NCBI RefSeq assembly: GCF_000948975.2
Contig: NZ_CP059735.1
Location: 2,418,001 to 2,482,000 of the forward strand
Origin: Thalassomonas actiniarum
Lineage (GTDB): Bacteria; Pseudomonadota; Gammaproteobacteria; Enterobacterales; Alteromonadaceae
Direction: 5' to 3'
Length of the DNA stretch: 64,000 nucleotides
The position numbers and the translations under genes are program-made. Shown in pieces: positions 1-7,012 of the stretch. The first letter of the stretch is position 1. The number at the start of each line of letters is the position of its first letter. The notes beneath the pieces were generated by a model. That model had not been told where the DNA came from. It saw only the letters and a program-made list of their open reading frames with translations, and did not search any database.

Positions 1-11
1 AGGTTTTGTAA

Positions 12-83
12 ATGAGCAAAAAATATAAGAAAAGCTCGCTATTAAGTCTGATTTTAGGAGTACGGAGAGGTAGGAGTATATGA
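12..83 (+). CDS. possible short leader peptide (23 aa)
   Basis: A short open frame starts at ATG 12 and ends with a TGA that overlaps the ATG of the next gene in an ATGA arrangement (80-83). The product would be a basic peptide rich in Lys and Ser with a short hydrophobic stretch. The overlap is what one expects of translational coupling, but a frame this short can arise by chance, and only a weak purine-rich site precedes it at the window edge. No family recognised. Confidence 0.2.
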   Translation: MSKKYKKSSLLSLILGVRRGRSI

Positions 84-376
84 ATCTAATATTGTTCGAA
101 ATATTTCGAGTTTTTGTATTTTTAGGTTCAGTTTTATTGGTATTTCATCTGCTTCATCCGGTAGCGGTAAACTATGGTCTTAAAGTTACAGGCTGGAAAG
201 CTTTCATTTTCTTTTTGCCTCTGGGGTTTTCTCCACTGTGGTTATTTGACAAAATTGTTCCTGCCAAATGCATTAAGTGTGGCAAGGCTTCTTTGTATAT
301 CAATCCATTATCTTTTTACAGAGTCTCTTTTGCCTGTAAAACATGTGGGGCAGGTGTTTCCCCCTCTATTTGGTAG
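80..376 (+). CDS. small membrane protein with C-terminal zinc-ribbon
   Basis: 98 residues. Two hydrophobic segments (about residues 5-28 and 38-58) are followed by a tail with two CxxC knuckles (CIKC and CKTC) separated by about 20 residues, which should bind one zinc ion as a zinc ribbon. A good Shine-Dalgarno (TAGGAG) lies just before the ATG. No specific family is recognised and the role is unknown. The stop codon lies inside a small inverted repeat (TAGGTA 374-379 / TACCTA 383-388). Real gene likely; function not predictable. Confidence 0.6.
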   Translation: MNLILFEIFRVFVFLGSVLLVFHLLHPVAVNYGLKVTGWKAFIFFLPLGFSPLWLFDKIVPAKCIKCGKASLYINPLSFYRVSFACKTCGAGVSPSIW

Positions 377-577
377 GTAATATACCTAAGTTAATATTAT
401 CGGATTGAATGTGCAGAGTAGGACACGCCACCAACTGGCGATATCAAAAAACTAGACTATTTTCATGGCTTAATGATAAGTTTTGGATGTCCAAGGCGTG
501 CTTCACGCGCGGCATCAGCTGGACGTTTGAATTTCTATTCAGACTTAACCTCATTTAAATATACAAGGCTCATATAG
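377..577. other. intergenic region with short inverted repeats
   Basis: No credible gene. A structured stretch at 489-524 has nested inverted repeats: outer GTCCA (489-493) with TGGAC (520-524), inner GCGTG with CACGC around 496-508. It may form a small hairpin before the allantoinase gene. It lies about 1 kb upstream of the attC-like element and might be another degraded recombination site, but it lacks recognisable R boxes, so this is not claimed. Confidence 0.3.
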
Positions 578-1480
578 ATGCAACACAATTACCCCAGAGA
601 TCTTATTGGATATGGCGCAACGCCTCCAAACCCACAATGGCCTGAAGGCGCCAAAGTTGCCGTTCAGTTTGTTTTAAATTACGAAGAAGGAGGGGAAAAT
701 TGCGTACTTCATGGTGATGATCATTCTGAGATTTTTCTTTCCGAAATTATTGGCGCTCAGCCTTATAATGATCGTCATATGTCGATGGAGTCTATGTATG
801 AATATGGCAGTCGAGCAGGATTCTGGCGCTTACATCGACTGTTTGAGCGTTACCAAATTCCGGTGACGGTTTTTGGCGTCACCATGGCAATGCAGCGCAA
901 CCCCGATGCTGTGGCTGCCATGCTGGAGTCAAACTGGGAAATCGCCAGTCATGCGCATCGTTGGATTCACTTTCAAGACATGAGTGAAGACCAGGAGCGC
1001 GAACTGATAAATACCTCTATTAACCTGCATCAAGAGTTAACGGGGGCCAAGCCGGCAGGTTGGTACACGGGCAGAACAAGCCCCAATACCTTAAAGCTGA
1101 TTGCAGAGCGGGATGATATTCTCTATTGTGCAGACTCTTACGCCGATGATTTACCTTATTGGGACAGGTTCTATTCCAAACCTCTTTTAATGGTGCCCTA
1201 TACGTTAGACACCAACGACATGCGTTTTGCTACCCCTCAAGGCTTCAATAGCGGTGAGCAATTTTACCAGTATCTCAAAGATGCTTTCGATGTATTGTAC
1301 GGCGAGGGCGAGGTGGCGCCTAAAATGTTATCAATAGGGTTACACTGTCGTCTCATTGGCCGGCCCGCCCGTATGGCGGCACTGCAGCGGTTTATGGAAT
1401 ACGTGTTGAGCCATGAAAAGGTTTGGCTGACAACCAGGGAAGATATTGCCAAGCACTGGATAAAGCATTTTCCTGCTTAA
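578..1480 (+). CDS. puuE: allantoinase, polysaccharide-deacetylase-like PuuE type
   Basis: 300 residues, a full-length match to the PuuE family: a cytoplasmic allantoinase of the polysaccharide deacetylase (NodB) fold that hydrolyses allantoin to allantoate in purine catabolism, unrelated to the amidohydrolase AllB. Family hallmarks are the N-terminal YPRDLIGYG, a mid-protein SHAHRW segment (residues 124-129) corresponding to the NodB metal-binding histidines, and WYTGR and SIGLHCRLIGRP blocks towards the C-terminus. No signal peptide. Other ureide-pathway genes are not adjacent, so here it stands alone; in related bacteria puuE usually sits with uricase-pathway genes. Start ATG 578 has only a weak ribosome site (AAGGCTC). 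Confidence 0.87.
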   Translation: MQHNYPRDLIGYGATPPNPQWPEGAKVAVQFVLNYEEGGENCVLHGDDHSEIFLSEIIGAQPYNDRHMSMESMYEYGSRAGFWRLHRLFERYQIPVTVFGVTMAMQRNPDAVAAMLESNWEIASHAHRWIHFQDMSEDQERELINTSINLHQELTGAKPAGWYTGRTSPNTLKLIAERDDILYCADSYADDLPYWDRFYSKPLLMVPYTLDTNDMRFATPQGFNSGEQFYQYLKDAFDVLYGEGEVAPKMLSIGLHCRLIGRPARMAALQRFMEYVLSHEKVWLTTREDIAKHWIKHFPA

Positions 1481-1486
1481 CTAATG

Positions 1487-1591
1487 GCTTAACGAGCCAG
1501 TACTGGCTGTGCCGGACAGCCATTAACGGGCAGTAGCTCAACATTGGGCTCGGTTCAACCTGGATGTCCGGGCCTGTTAGCGGCGTTATAC
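1487..1591 (+). other. attC-like integron recombination element (candidate)
   Basis: A 105-bp imperfect palindrome between puuE and the DUF1428 gene. It begins with GCTTAAC (1487-1493), which fits the RYYYAAC end of an attC site, and ends with GTTATAC (1585-1591), close to GTTRRRY with one mismatch. Inside, CCGGACA (about 1512-1518) pairs with TGTCCGG (1565-1571), and TAACG pairs with CGTTA at the tips. The following gene starts 44 bp downstream, as in a cassette. Against it: one R-box mismatch, no second attC after the DUF1428 gene, and no integrase in the window. It may be a solitary relic. Confidence 0.4.
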
Positions 1592-1635
1592 CATAGAGTT
1601 GAACATAAAATTCACTAACAAGATTGGAGGATAAC

Positions 1636-2004
1636 GTGACACATTATATCGACGGCTTCGTTCTTCCGGTGCCACGCGACCAGCTACAGACGTATAGAGA
1701 AGTTGCTGAAAAGGTTGCAAAGATTTGGAAGGAACATGGCGCACTTGATTACTCAGAATATGTCGGTGACGATGCAAATTTGGAGGGCACCCGATCTTTC
1801 TCTGAGGCTGCCGACGCAAAAGAGGATGAAGTGGTCATCTTTGGCTGGGTGGCATTCGAATCTCGCGAGGCGCGTGATCTTGTAAATAAAAGAGTCGCAG
1901 CCGACCCCAGGATGACGGATTTGATCAGTCCGTTAATGAATACATCAAGGCCAATCTTTGATGCTGAACGTATGGTGTATGGCGGGTTTCGGCCGCTGGT
2001 TTAA
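1636..2004 (+). CDS. DUF1428 family protein (YbaA-like)
   Basis: 122 residues from a GTG at 1636, chosen because GGAGG (1626-1630) sits 5 nt upstream and because the family begins with the THYIDGFVLPVP-type segment; the TTG at 1624 would place the ribosome site inside the gene. The whole protein matches DUF1428, small cytoplasmic proteins with an alpha/beta-barrel dimer fold and no established reaction. Conserved blocks seen: DGFVLPVP, WKEHGAL, YVGDD, and a C-terminal YGGF. Members are frequent in integron gene cassettes, which suits the attC-like element immediately before it. Confidence 0.85.
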   Translation: MTHYIDGFVLPVPRDQLQTYREVAEKVAKIWKEHGALDYSEYVGDDANLEGTRSFSEAADAKEDEVVIFGWVAFESREARDLVNKRVAADPRMTDLISPLMNTSRPIFDAERMVYGGFRPLV

Positions 2005-2032
2005 TCGTTTAATCAGAGCAGCGTATTACAGG

Positions 2033-2335
2033 TTATGGCGCCTGAAGGTTTAGTTCGACGTCCGTTCTTTTATGCAGGATGCGAACAATTTTTATTCTTG
2101 AATTTTCGCCTTTTATATAAAAAATTAAGTGGCTACCAACAGGAAACTTTTTGTAGCCAGCTCGAGTTTCGTCACAAGATTTACCGGCGAGAGGGGTCTT
2201 GGCAAGCATATGGGATGCATCGTCAAATTGTTTAATGTAAAAGTTTCTTTGCTCATTTCCCCATTTCCCTTGGGTAGACCTGGCGATTTTTTTCAAATCA
2301 GAGTTCGCAGCGTTGGTTAAAACGAAGGGGGTCAT
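2033..2335 (-). CDS. parE: ParE-type toxin of a type II toxin-antitoxin system
   Basis: 100 residues, RelE/ParE superfamily. It shows the expected order: N-terminal helix pair (LTNAANSDLKKIARST), the central KSCDETRAGYKKFPVGSHLIFY core (ParE enzymes have the similar R.GYRR..VGRHLIFY), and a final IVRILHKRTD strand and tail. ParE toxins poison DNA gyrase; RelE relatives cleave mRNA, and the sequence favours ParE. The start overlaps the end of parD by 4 nt, so the two are translated together, antitoxin first. Such pairs are common in integron arrays and mobile regions of marine gammaproteobacteria. Confidence 0.9.
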   Translation of the reverse strand: MTPFVLTNAANSDLKKIARSTQGKWGNEQRNFYIKQFDDASHMLAKTPLAGKSCDETRAGYKKFPVGSHLIFYIKGENSRIKIVRILHKRTDVELNLQAP

Positions 2336-2574
2336 TTCTCAATTTCACCATCAAGTTCATTGATAAATGTATCAAAGGTGTAATCTGCAGTGCCGCTTTT
2401 CTCACCCTCTACAAGCATACGGCGTAAAGTCTCTGTTTTTGTCTCGGTGTTTTCAAGTAATCTCAATCCTGCGCGAATAACCTCGCTGGCAGAGCCATAA
2501 CGCCCGCTACCTATTTGGCTGGCGATAAAGCTGTCAAAATGATCTCCAAGGGTGATGCTAGTGTTTTTGGCCAT
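2332..2574 (-). CDS. parD: ParD-type antitoxin (ribbon-helix-helix)
   Basis: 80 residues, ParD/CopG family. The N-terminal strand and helices (ITLGDHFDSFIASQIGSGRY, then SASEVIRAGLRLLE) form the ribbon-helix-helix DNA-binding domain; the acidic C-terminal tail (about 50-80) is the toxin-binding part. A clear Shine-Dalgarno (GAGGTG on the minus strand) precedes the ATG. It should neutralise ParE and repress its own promoter through the inverted repeat upstream (2590-2614). Confidence 0.9.
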   Translation of the reverse strand: MAKNTSITLGDHFDSFIASQIGSGRYGSASEVIRAGLRLLENTETKTETLRRMLVEGEKSGTADYTFDTFINELDGEIEK

Positions 2575-2589
2575 ATTTCACCTCATTTA

Positions 2590-2614
2590 TACCAATATAT
2601 ACCTAATTTTGGTA
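2590..2614. promoter_or_regulatory. candidate ParD operator
   Basis: Inverted repeat TACCAA (2590-2595) / TTGGTA (2609-2614) about 16-40 bp upstream of parD, with an AT-rich centre. A third copy of the half-site, ATACCAAG, lies at 2623-2630. ParD-type antitoxins autoregulate by binding palindromes in this position. Assignment is by position and symmetry only. Confidence 0.45.
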
Positions 2615-2878
2615 CAGAAGCGATACCAAGTTAATGTGTGCGTATTTGGTAAAGCTGTCACTTTTTTGCGTGCGGAAAATTCGCCATATTCACTAAGCTG
2701 GTGTTTAAGGCTTTGGTGCTGATTTCACGTGTAATGCTGACCTTTTTATGTCTGAATGGGGGGGAGAAAGAGCATCAGCCATCGTCCCTGATGACTGGCC
2801 CCACAAGGTTTAAGTAAAAGGAGGTGCAAAACCCTAAACCCTGTATGCTTCCCTGCTGTTGGCGGTGGACAGCCGCCG
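2615..2878. other. intergenic region, no gene seen
   Basis: No open frame with family support. A short inverted repeat, CATCAG (2773-2778) / CTGATG (2788-2793), could form a weak hairpin downstream of the minus-strand gene that ends at 2879, but it lacks a T-run, so it is not a convincing intrinsic terminator. Confidence 0.3.
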
Positions 2879-3376
2879 TTAATGCTTAACTGTCTTATTT
2901 ACGGGGGGCGTTGGTTTATAAGACAGATAAGCGATATATTCGGGGCTGCCGATGCGCTTGCGCCCGGCCAGCTTTTTCTGCACCGTTTGTCTTTGCATAA
3001 ATTTCGGACGCCATACCGGTTCCTGTTCACCTACCAGGGTTTTAAGTACATAACCGAGTTCGCTCAGGTTGCTGAATATTTCCGCCTCTAAATCACCCGG
3101 AAAATAGTACCTGAGCTCGCTGACACGAAACACATCATAATCAAAGGTGAACATTTGCAGGGCTTGTCTGAGCTCCCCGTCCTGGCACAAGCCTAACCCT
3201 AAGCTGTGGTAAATCTCGGCCCTGAATTCGGCCATTGGTTGAGGGCCAAGGCCGCTAATGCCTGCCTGGTTTAAAATCTGCTCAATAGTGAGCTGGCTTT
3301 CTTTAGGTTGCAGCTGCTGTTCTTTCAATTTCTGGCGAACAATGCCGACTACTTTTAAGATTAAATCACTATTCAA
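2879..3376 (-). CDS. unknown protein, paralogue of the gene at 3553
   Basis: 165 residues, no signal peptide or membrane segment, function unknown. It is clearly homologous to the protein encoded divergently at 3553-4053. Both share a central block of the form DYxVFRxSELRYxF (here FDYDVFRVSELRYYF), then an LxELxY helix, a W-containing segment, and a basic tail with VQKKLAGRKRIGSPEY versus VKKRLARRTRVGDPAF. The basic Lys/Arg-rich C-terminus suggests nucleic-acid or acidic-partner binding, which is inference. The two start points face each other across a 176-bp region containing a nested palindrome. Confidence 0.75.
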   Translation of the reverse strand: MNSDLILKVVGIVRQKLKEQQLQPKESQLTIEQILNQAGISGLGPQPMAEFRAEIYHSLGLGLCQDGELRQALQMFTFDYDVFRVSELRYYFPGDLEAEIFSNLSELGYVLKTLVGEQEPVWRPKFMQRQTVQKKLAGRKRIGSPEYIAYLSYKPTPPVNKTVKH

Positions 3377-3425
3377 TTATCTCTGCCTTCCCTGTTATCT
3401 GACGGTGAATTTATCTTAAATAGTC

Positions 3426-3477
3426 AAGTTCACAATTGCTTTATCATTAATGTTAATGATAAAGAAATTATGAACTT
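3426..3477. promoter_or_regulatory. nested palindrome between divergent paralogues
   Basis: A perfect 11-bp inverted repeat, TTTATCATTAA (3440-3450) / TTAATGATAAA (3453-3463), separated by 2 nt, is enclosed by a second perfect 7-bp inverted repeat, AAGTTCA (3426-3432) / TGAACTT (3471-3477). It sits mid-way between two divergent starts, is AT-rich and has no T-run, so an operator is more likely than a terminator. Confidence 0.6.
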
Positions 3478-3552
3478 ACCTGCCTAGACTGGCGCCATCT
3501 CATAACCGGCGCTAGTGGATGGACCGCTACCCGAAACATCGGCAGGCAAGCA

Positions 3553-4053
3553 ATGCAAGGGAGTGCTTTTATTGAAAAGAAATTAACCAGTGCACTGGTC
3601 AGAATTGTCAAGCACAACCTGAGCGAAGCTGATGAACTGTCAGCCCATTTTATCGAGAAGGTGCTTAATAACTTTGGCATATCCAGGGCATCCGGCATCA
3701 GCGTTTACCATATGCTTGAAGCCCGGGCGCTTGTGCTTTATGAATTCCACATAGACCGCTATAACACTGAATTAAGAGAAGCCCTGATTTACTTCATTGC
3801 CGATTACCCGGTCTTTCGCTGGTCTGAGTTACGTTATTGCTTTAGCGATCCCGAGCAGGAAATAGCAAGTATATTGCACGAGCTGAAATACTGCTGCCGG
3901 GAGCTGGATGTTGACGGCGAGCGGGAATATGTGTGGTCTTCCTGCTGGTTATGGGAAAGAACGGTCAAAAAGCGATTAGCCAGGCGAACCAGGGTTGGCG
4001 ATCCGGCTTTTTTTGAGTTTTTGAATTATCAACCTGAGAGTAAAAATACATGA
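3553..4053 (+). CDS. unknown protein, paralogue of the gene at 2879
   Basis: 166 residues, soluble, function unknown. It shares with the divergent neighbour the ADYPVFRWSELRYCF core (about residues 91-105), a following helix with LHELKY, a tryptophan-rich stretch (VWSSCWLWERT) and the basic KKRLARRTRVGDP tail. It is more cysteine- and tryptophan-rich than its paralogue. Its TGA overlaps the ATG of the next gene (ATGA at 4050), and that gene overlaps the one after in the same way, so this is the first gene of a coupled operon. No homologue with a known role is recognised. Confidence 0.75.
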   Translation: MQGSAFIEKKLTSALVRIVKHNLSEADELSAHFIEKVLNNFGISRASGISVYHMLEARALVLYEFHIDRYNTELREALIYFIADYPVFRWSELRYCFSDPEQEIASILHELKYCCRELDVDGEREYVWSSCWLWERTVKKRLARRTRVGDPAFFEFLNYQPESKNT

Positions 4054-4265
4054 TGTATAGTCCAACAGTAACCGCCATTATGGGACTAAACGGCGCCCAT
4101 GACAGTGCGGTATTGCAATTAACCAAGGTGAAGTGTCCGGCAAAAAAAGCTGAGTATGAAAGGCAGGAGCTGAGGATCATGAATTGCCTGCTTGAGCTGT
4201 TGGATACCTTGCCGAATGACGAGAAGCAGCAGGTATTAAAGGCCATGAAGGTTGAACTGCAATGA
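4050..4265 (+). CDS. small unknown protein (71 aa), operon-coupled
   Basis: Starts in an ATGA overlap with the preceding gene and ends in an ATGA overlap with the next. The predicted product has a variable N-terminus and a helical, charged C-terminal half (about 33-71) with the pattern ERQELRIMNCLLELLDTLPNDE, suggestive of a short helical pair. A tandem methionine start (ATGATG) leaves the exact start ambiguous by one codon. No family recognised; the double coupling is the main argument that it is real. Confidence 0.6.
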   Translation: MMYSPTVTAIMGLNGAHDSAVLQLTKVKCPAKKAEYERQELRIMNCLLELLDTLPNDEKQQVLKAMKVELQ

Positions 4266-4543
4266 AGTGCTGGCAAACGTGGGCGGTAATTTTAGTGATC
4301 AGTGGCGCGGCTGTGCGGTATTGGCATCTGTATTCAAAGCACTTAGACACCGCCCGGCTGGTATCTGTGCAGATGTGTCTCATCGATGGAGATAAGCTGG
4401 CCCCGGTAGATGATGACCTGGTAACGGTATTAAGCCATCAGCTGGTAGCGAGGAAGCTTGCCGGTGACAGTTTTATTGAAAGGGCTGCTTTGAAGCGGGC
4501 TATTATCGACGGTCTTAGCTGTGAGCCTTTAGGTTTTTTATAA
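4262..4543 (+). CDS. small protein with N-terminal membrane anchor (93 aa)
   Basis: The N-terminus (about residues 5-20, WAVILVISGAAVRYW) is a hydrophobic anchor or uncleaved signal; the remainder is a soluble domain rich in acidic and aliphatic residues, with a two-helix look near the end. The start overlaps the previous stop (ATGA at 4262), so it belongs to the operon beginning at 3553. Function unknown. The set of one larger soluble protein, one helical small protein and one membrane-anchored small protein has no parallel I can name. Confidence 0.6.
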   Translation: MKCWQTWAVILVISGAAVRYWHLYSKHLDTARLVSVQMCLIDGDKLAPVDDDLVTVLSHQLVARKLAGDSFIERAALKRAIIDGLSCEPLGFL

Positions 4544-4570
4544 CAAGCCAATGCATAAGAGGGGAGTGCG

Positions 4571-4663
4571 GTGACGTTCATGAATATTGGGTTGTATAAA
4601 ATATGTACAATTCTTGTGGTTTTGTTTTATGATTACCCGGGAATACAAGGTTGTAATCATTAA
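4571..4663 (+). CDS. possible small hydrophobic peptide (30 aa)
   Basis: A short frame from GTG 4571 to TAA 4661-4663, with GGGGAG (4561-4566) placed 4 nt before the start, better than many longer genes here. The middle is hydrophobic (LYKICTILVVLF). Its 3' end overlaps an 8-bp inverted repeat in the promoter region of the next gene. Could be a fourth product of the 3553 operon or chance. Confidence 0.25.
   Translation: MTFMNIGLYKICTILVVLFYDYPGIQGCNH
4629..4660. promoter_or_regulatory. inverted repeat upstream of the secreted TIG-GEVED gene
   Basis: Perfect 8-bp inverted repeat ATGATTAC (4629-4636) / GTAATCAT (4653-4660), 16-nt spacer, about 40 bp upstream of the start at 4702. Position suits an operator; no regulator is identified. 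Confidence 0.35.
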
Positions 4664-4701
4664 TCCGTCAAATATTGACAATTATCATAAGGAAATGAAC
4701 G

Positions 4702-6093
4702 ATGAAAAAGTCGACACTTTCGCTCGCGTTTAAAATGCTCTTTAGTGGTGTGCTGGCTGCCGGCAGTGCTGTTGCTCAGGCAAGTTATTGGGACGAGGGG
4801 GTTTGTTCTTTTGGCATGGGGACAAGTCTTGCTCCGGGGGAGTCCTTTCTGGTTAGTGCTTCAGTGGGGGCGTTGCGTAACACAACCTCAACCATACCGA
4901 TAAGCTTTTATTATTCCCTGACTCCCTCAGTCACGGGAAGCAGTCAATATTTAGGCGGTAATAGCGCAACGGTTTTTCAGCCCGGTTCATATTGTTCTTC
5001 TGTTGTGCAAACCACACTGACTTTACCGACCACCAGCCAGGGACTGGACTGTTTTATTGACAGCGGCGGTTATATCTTGGCCAAAGTTGGCGATGACGTT
5101 AACGATATCGGTTTTAATATTAATGGTTATATTGACGATGTTATAGCGGCGTCTCCGAAAATTACCAGCTTTTCTCCTGCTTCCGGCCATTCCGGCTCTA
5201 TTGTGCATATCAACGGCAGCTTATTTGATGACAATACTGCCGTTTATATTGACGGTATTGCCGCAGCCCGGGGCATATTAAGCTCTGAGGAAATTATTGC
5301 ACTTGTACCGGCAGGGGCCAGTACCGGTTATATCCAGGTAAAAAAGGCCACCGGCCATCATAAACTTTGTTCTACCGATCCCGGACGTTCCCCCAGCCAG
5401 TTTGTGGTGACGCCGGTGCCAGCATATTGTGACTCGGGCGCCAGCAATAACGGTTATGGTAAAATTGCTTATGTGAAGCTTGATAATAACAGTGTGTATA
5501 ACGAGGTGGGTACGACTAACTGTCCTAATTATACCGACAATACCGGCTTCTTTACGACTACTTCACCCGGGCTCGATGTTGATACCATCCAGGTACAGTT
5601 TGGTACATGCGGTACGACAGCCTACACCAGAATGTTTAAAGTATATGCCGACTGGAACCAGGATACCGATTTTGATGATCCTGCTGAATATTTTCTGGCC
5701 GCACCAAGTGTTGCCAGCGATCAATTATACGATTTAACCATTCCTGTGCCCGACTTTGCCTCTATCGGCACCACCCGCTTGCGTATGATCACTGCTTTAT
5801 ATTATACCGGCACCGTTGATACTGTCGATGATGTTCAGGCATGTGGTTATTATCCGTTTGGCGAAACACAAGATTATGTCTTAGATGTGACCTCAGTGAA
5901 TGGGGTACTGCAGGCTAAAGTGAAGGCAAGCATCGACAATACGGTGGAACCACTTGATATTACCGGGCAGGTTATTGACTTAATTAACAATAATGAGAGC
6001 TTAACTGAAGCAGACAAGCAAAACTTTATTGATAAATATGTAGATAAATTACCTGGTTTGACCTTTAGTTACCCCAAAGGGCAGGAACGTTAA
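4702..6093 (+). CDS. secreted protein with IPT/TIG and GEVED domains
   Basis: 463 residues with a signal peptide ending near residue 27 (AAGSAVAQA). After an N-terminal beta-rich region (about 28-150) comes an immunoglobulin-like IPT/TIG domain (about 153-235: PKITSFSPASGHSGSIVHI ... FVVTPV), then a GEVED domain (about 240-395), recognised by YADWNQDTDFDDPAEYF, TRLRM and the terminal FGETQDYVLDV. GEVED domains are found in surface and secreted proteins of marine bacteria and are probably calcium-binding or adhesive. The last 65 residues are helical and charged. Start is supported by AAGGAA 9 nt upstream. No enzymatic motif is visible; an adhesive or substrate-binding role is inferred. Confidence 0.75.
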   Translation: MKKSTLSLAFKMLFSGVLAAGSAVAQASYWDEGVCSFGMGTSLAPGESFLVSASVGALRNTTSTIPISFYYSLTPSVTGSSQYLGGNSATVFQPGSYCSSVVQTTLTLPTTSQGLDCFIDSGGYILAKVGDDVNDIGFNINGYIDDVIAASPKITSFSPASGHSGSIVHINGSLFDDNTAVYIDGIAAARGILSSEEIIALVPAGASTGYIQVKKATGHHKLCSTDPGRSPSQFVVTPVPAYCDSGASNNGYGKIAYVKLDNNSVYNEVGTTNCPNYTDNTGFFTTTSPGLDVDTIQVQFGTCGTTAYTRMFKVYADWNQDTDFDDPAEYFLAAPSVASDQLYDLTIPVPDFASIGTTRLRMITALYYTGTVDTVDDVQACGYYPFGETQDYVLDVTSVNGVLQAKVKASIDNTVEPLDITGQVIDLINNNESLTEADKQNFIDKYVDKLPGLTFSYPKGQER

Positions 6094-6130
6094 GTTTTGC
6101 AATAGGCTGGCTTTATGCCCGTTCACCTTA

Positions 6131-6159
6131 GCGCCAATACCTTACGCAGGTATTGGCGC
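6131..6159 (+). terminator. strong hairpin after the TIG-GEVED gene
   Basis: Perfect 12-bp stem GCGCCAATACCT (6131-6142) / AGGTATTGGCGC (6148-6159), 5-nt loop. No T-run follows, so it may protect the mRNA end or terminate weakly. Confidence 0.55.
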
Positions 6160-6378
6160 ATGCTAGCTGTTTGTGATGGTCTTTAAATCTTAGGTGATAA
6201 AATCTTGTCGCTTGCAACAGGGGGCTTTGGGTCCTGCCCGGGAATTGGCATGAGCAGTGCCTTAGCAAAAAGCGATAATTATTCATTTTTTTGTTGTTAA
6301 TGTGACGATGTCACTGAGTTTCATTTTTCAGGCTTTTACAATAACTCTGAAGTTAAACAAAACAACAGGTTAAGTATT

Positions 6379-6570
6379 ATGAATAAAAATGAAGGTTTCA
6401 TTGACCGCACACTGCGCATCATTCTTGGACTGCTTTTATTGGCGATGGTTTTTATCGGGCCGCAGACCCTTTGGGGTTATGTCGGTTTGATCCCGCTGGT
6501 TACCGGTGTTGTGGGTTTTTGCCCGCTGTATAAAATTTTCGGTTTAAGCAGTTGCCCCCTCAAAAGTTAA
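6379..6570 (+). CDS. DUF2892 inner-membrane protein
   Basis: 63 residues, two membrane helices, matching the DUF2892 domain also found at the C-terminus of YgaP rhodaneses. The family pattern is seen: N-terminal DRTLRIILGLLLL, a second helix YVGLIPLVTGVVGFCPLYKIFG, and closing Cys residues. The two cysteines (in GFCPLY and SSCPL) are typical of this family. Role in the membrane is unsettled; a link to sulfur or redox chemistry is inferred from the rhodanese fusions. Monocistronic, with hairpins on both sides. Confidence 0.88.
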   Translation: MNKNEGFIDRTLRIILGLLLLAMVFIGPQTLWGYVGLIPLVTGVVGFCPLYKIFGLSSCPLKS

Positions 6571-6612
6571 GCCGTACTTTTTCGGTGATTATTGACCGCT
6601 ATCCAAGCAAAA

Positions 6613-6656
6613 CTGTTTTTATGCGTAACTGCCTGGCAGATCACGCATAAAAACAG
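6613..6656. terminator. long hairpin after the DUF2892 gene
   Basis: Perfect 14-bp inverted repeat CTGTTTTTATGCGT (6613-6626) / ACGCATAAAAACAG (6643-6656), with a further CTGCC/GGCAG pair inside the loop (6629-6639). Probably a transcription-end structure. Confidence 0.55.
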
Positions 6657-7012
6657 CCCATTCCCCGAAGCCGGGTAACTGGCTGCAGAGCTCAATTTAT
6701 GAAGAAAAGTCGGTTTCGCCAGATCCTGATGTTTTATCAATCCCTTGCCTGGTTCATTCAGGCCTGCCTGTAATCTTCTGTTTTATGCTTAACCGTATGT
6801 GTTTACAGGCGCGGTTTTTCCTGTCTGGTGTTATAAGCCAGATTGTCAGGAAAAATCCGAGTTTGACCTGAGTTTTCCCTTCTCTCCCGCAGTAATCTTG
6901 CCGGGTAAAAGTTATGCCATCCATTTCATTTGTGCTGTGAGGGGCGTTAACGCCCAAGCGTAGTTTTGGTTGGTACTGTCTCTGAAACTTAAACATGACG
7001 AAAGGAAAAATC
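6657..7012. other. intergenic region, no gene seen
   Basis: About 350 bp without a supported gene. A minus-strand frame covering most of it has no recognisable product, no good ribosome site and overlaps the next start, and is rejected. It presumably carries the promoter of the gene at 7013. Confidence 0.4.

Noticed and set aside
489-524. Second attC-like site upstream of puuE
   Set aside because: Inverted repeats are present but no R-box-like ends could be placed; too weak to call.
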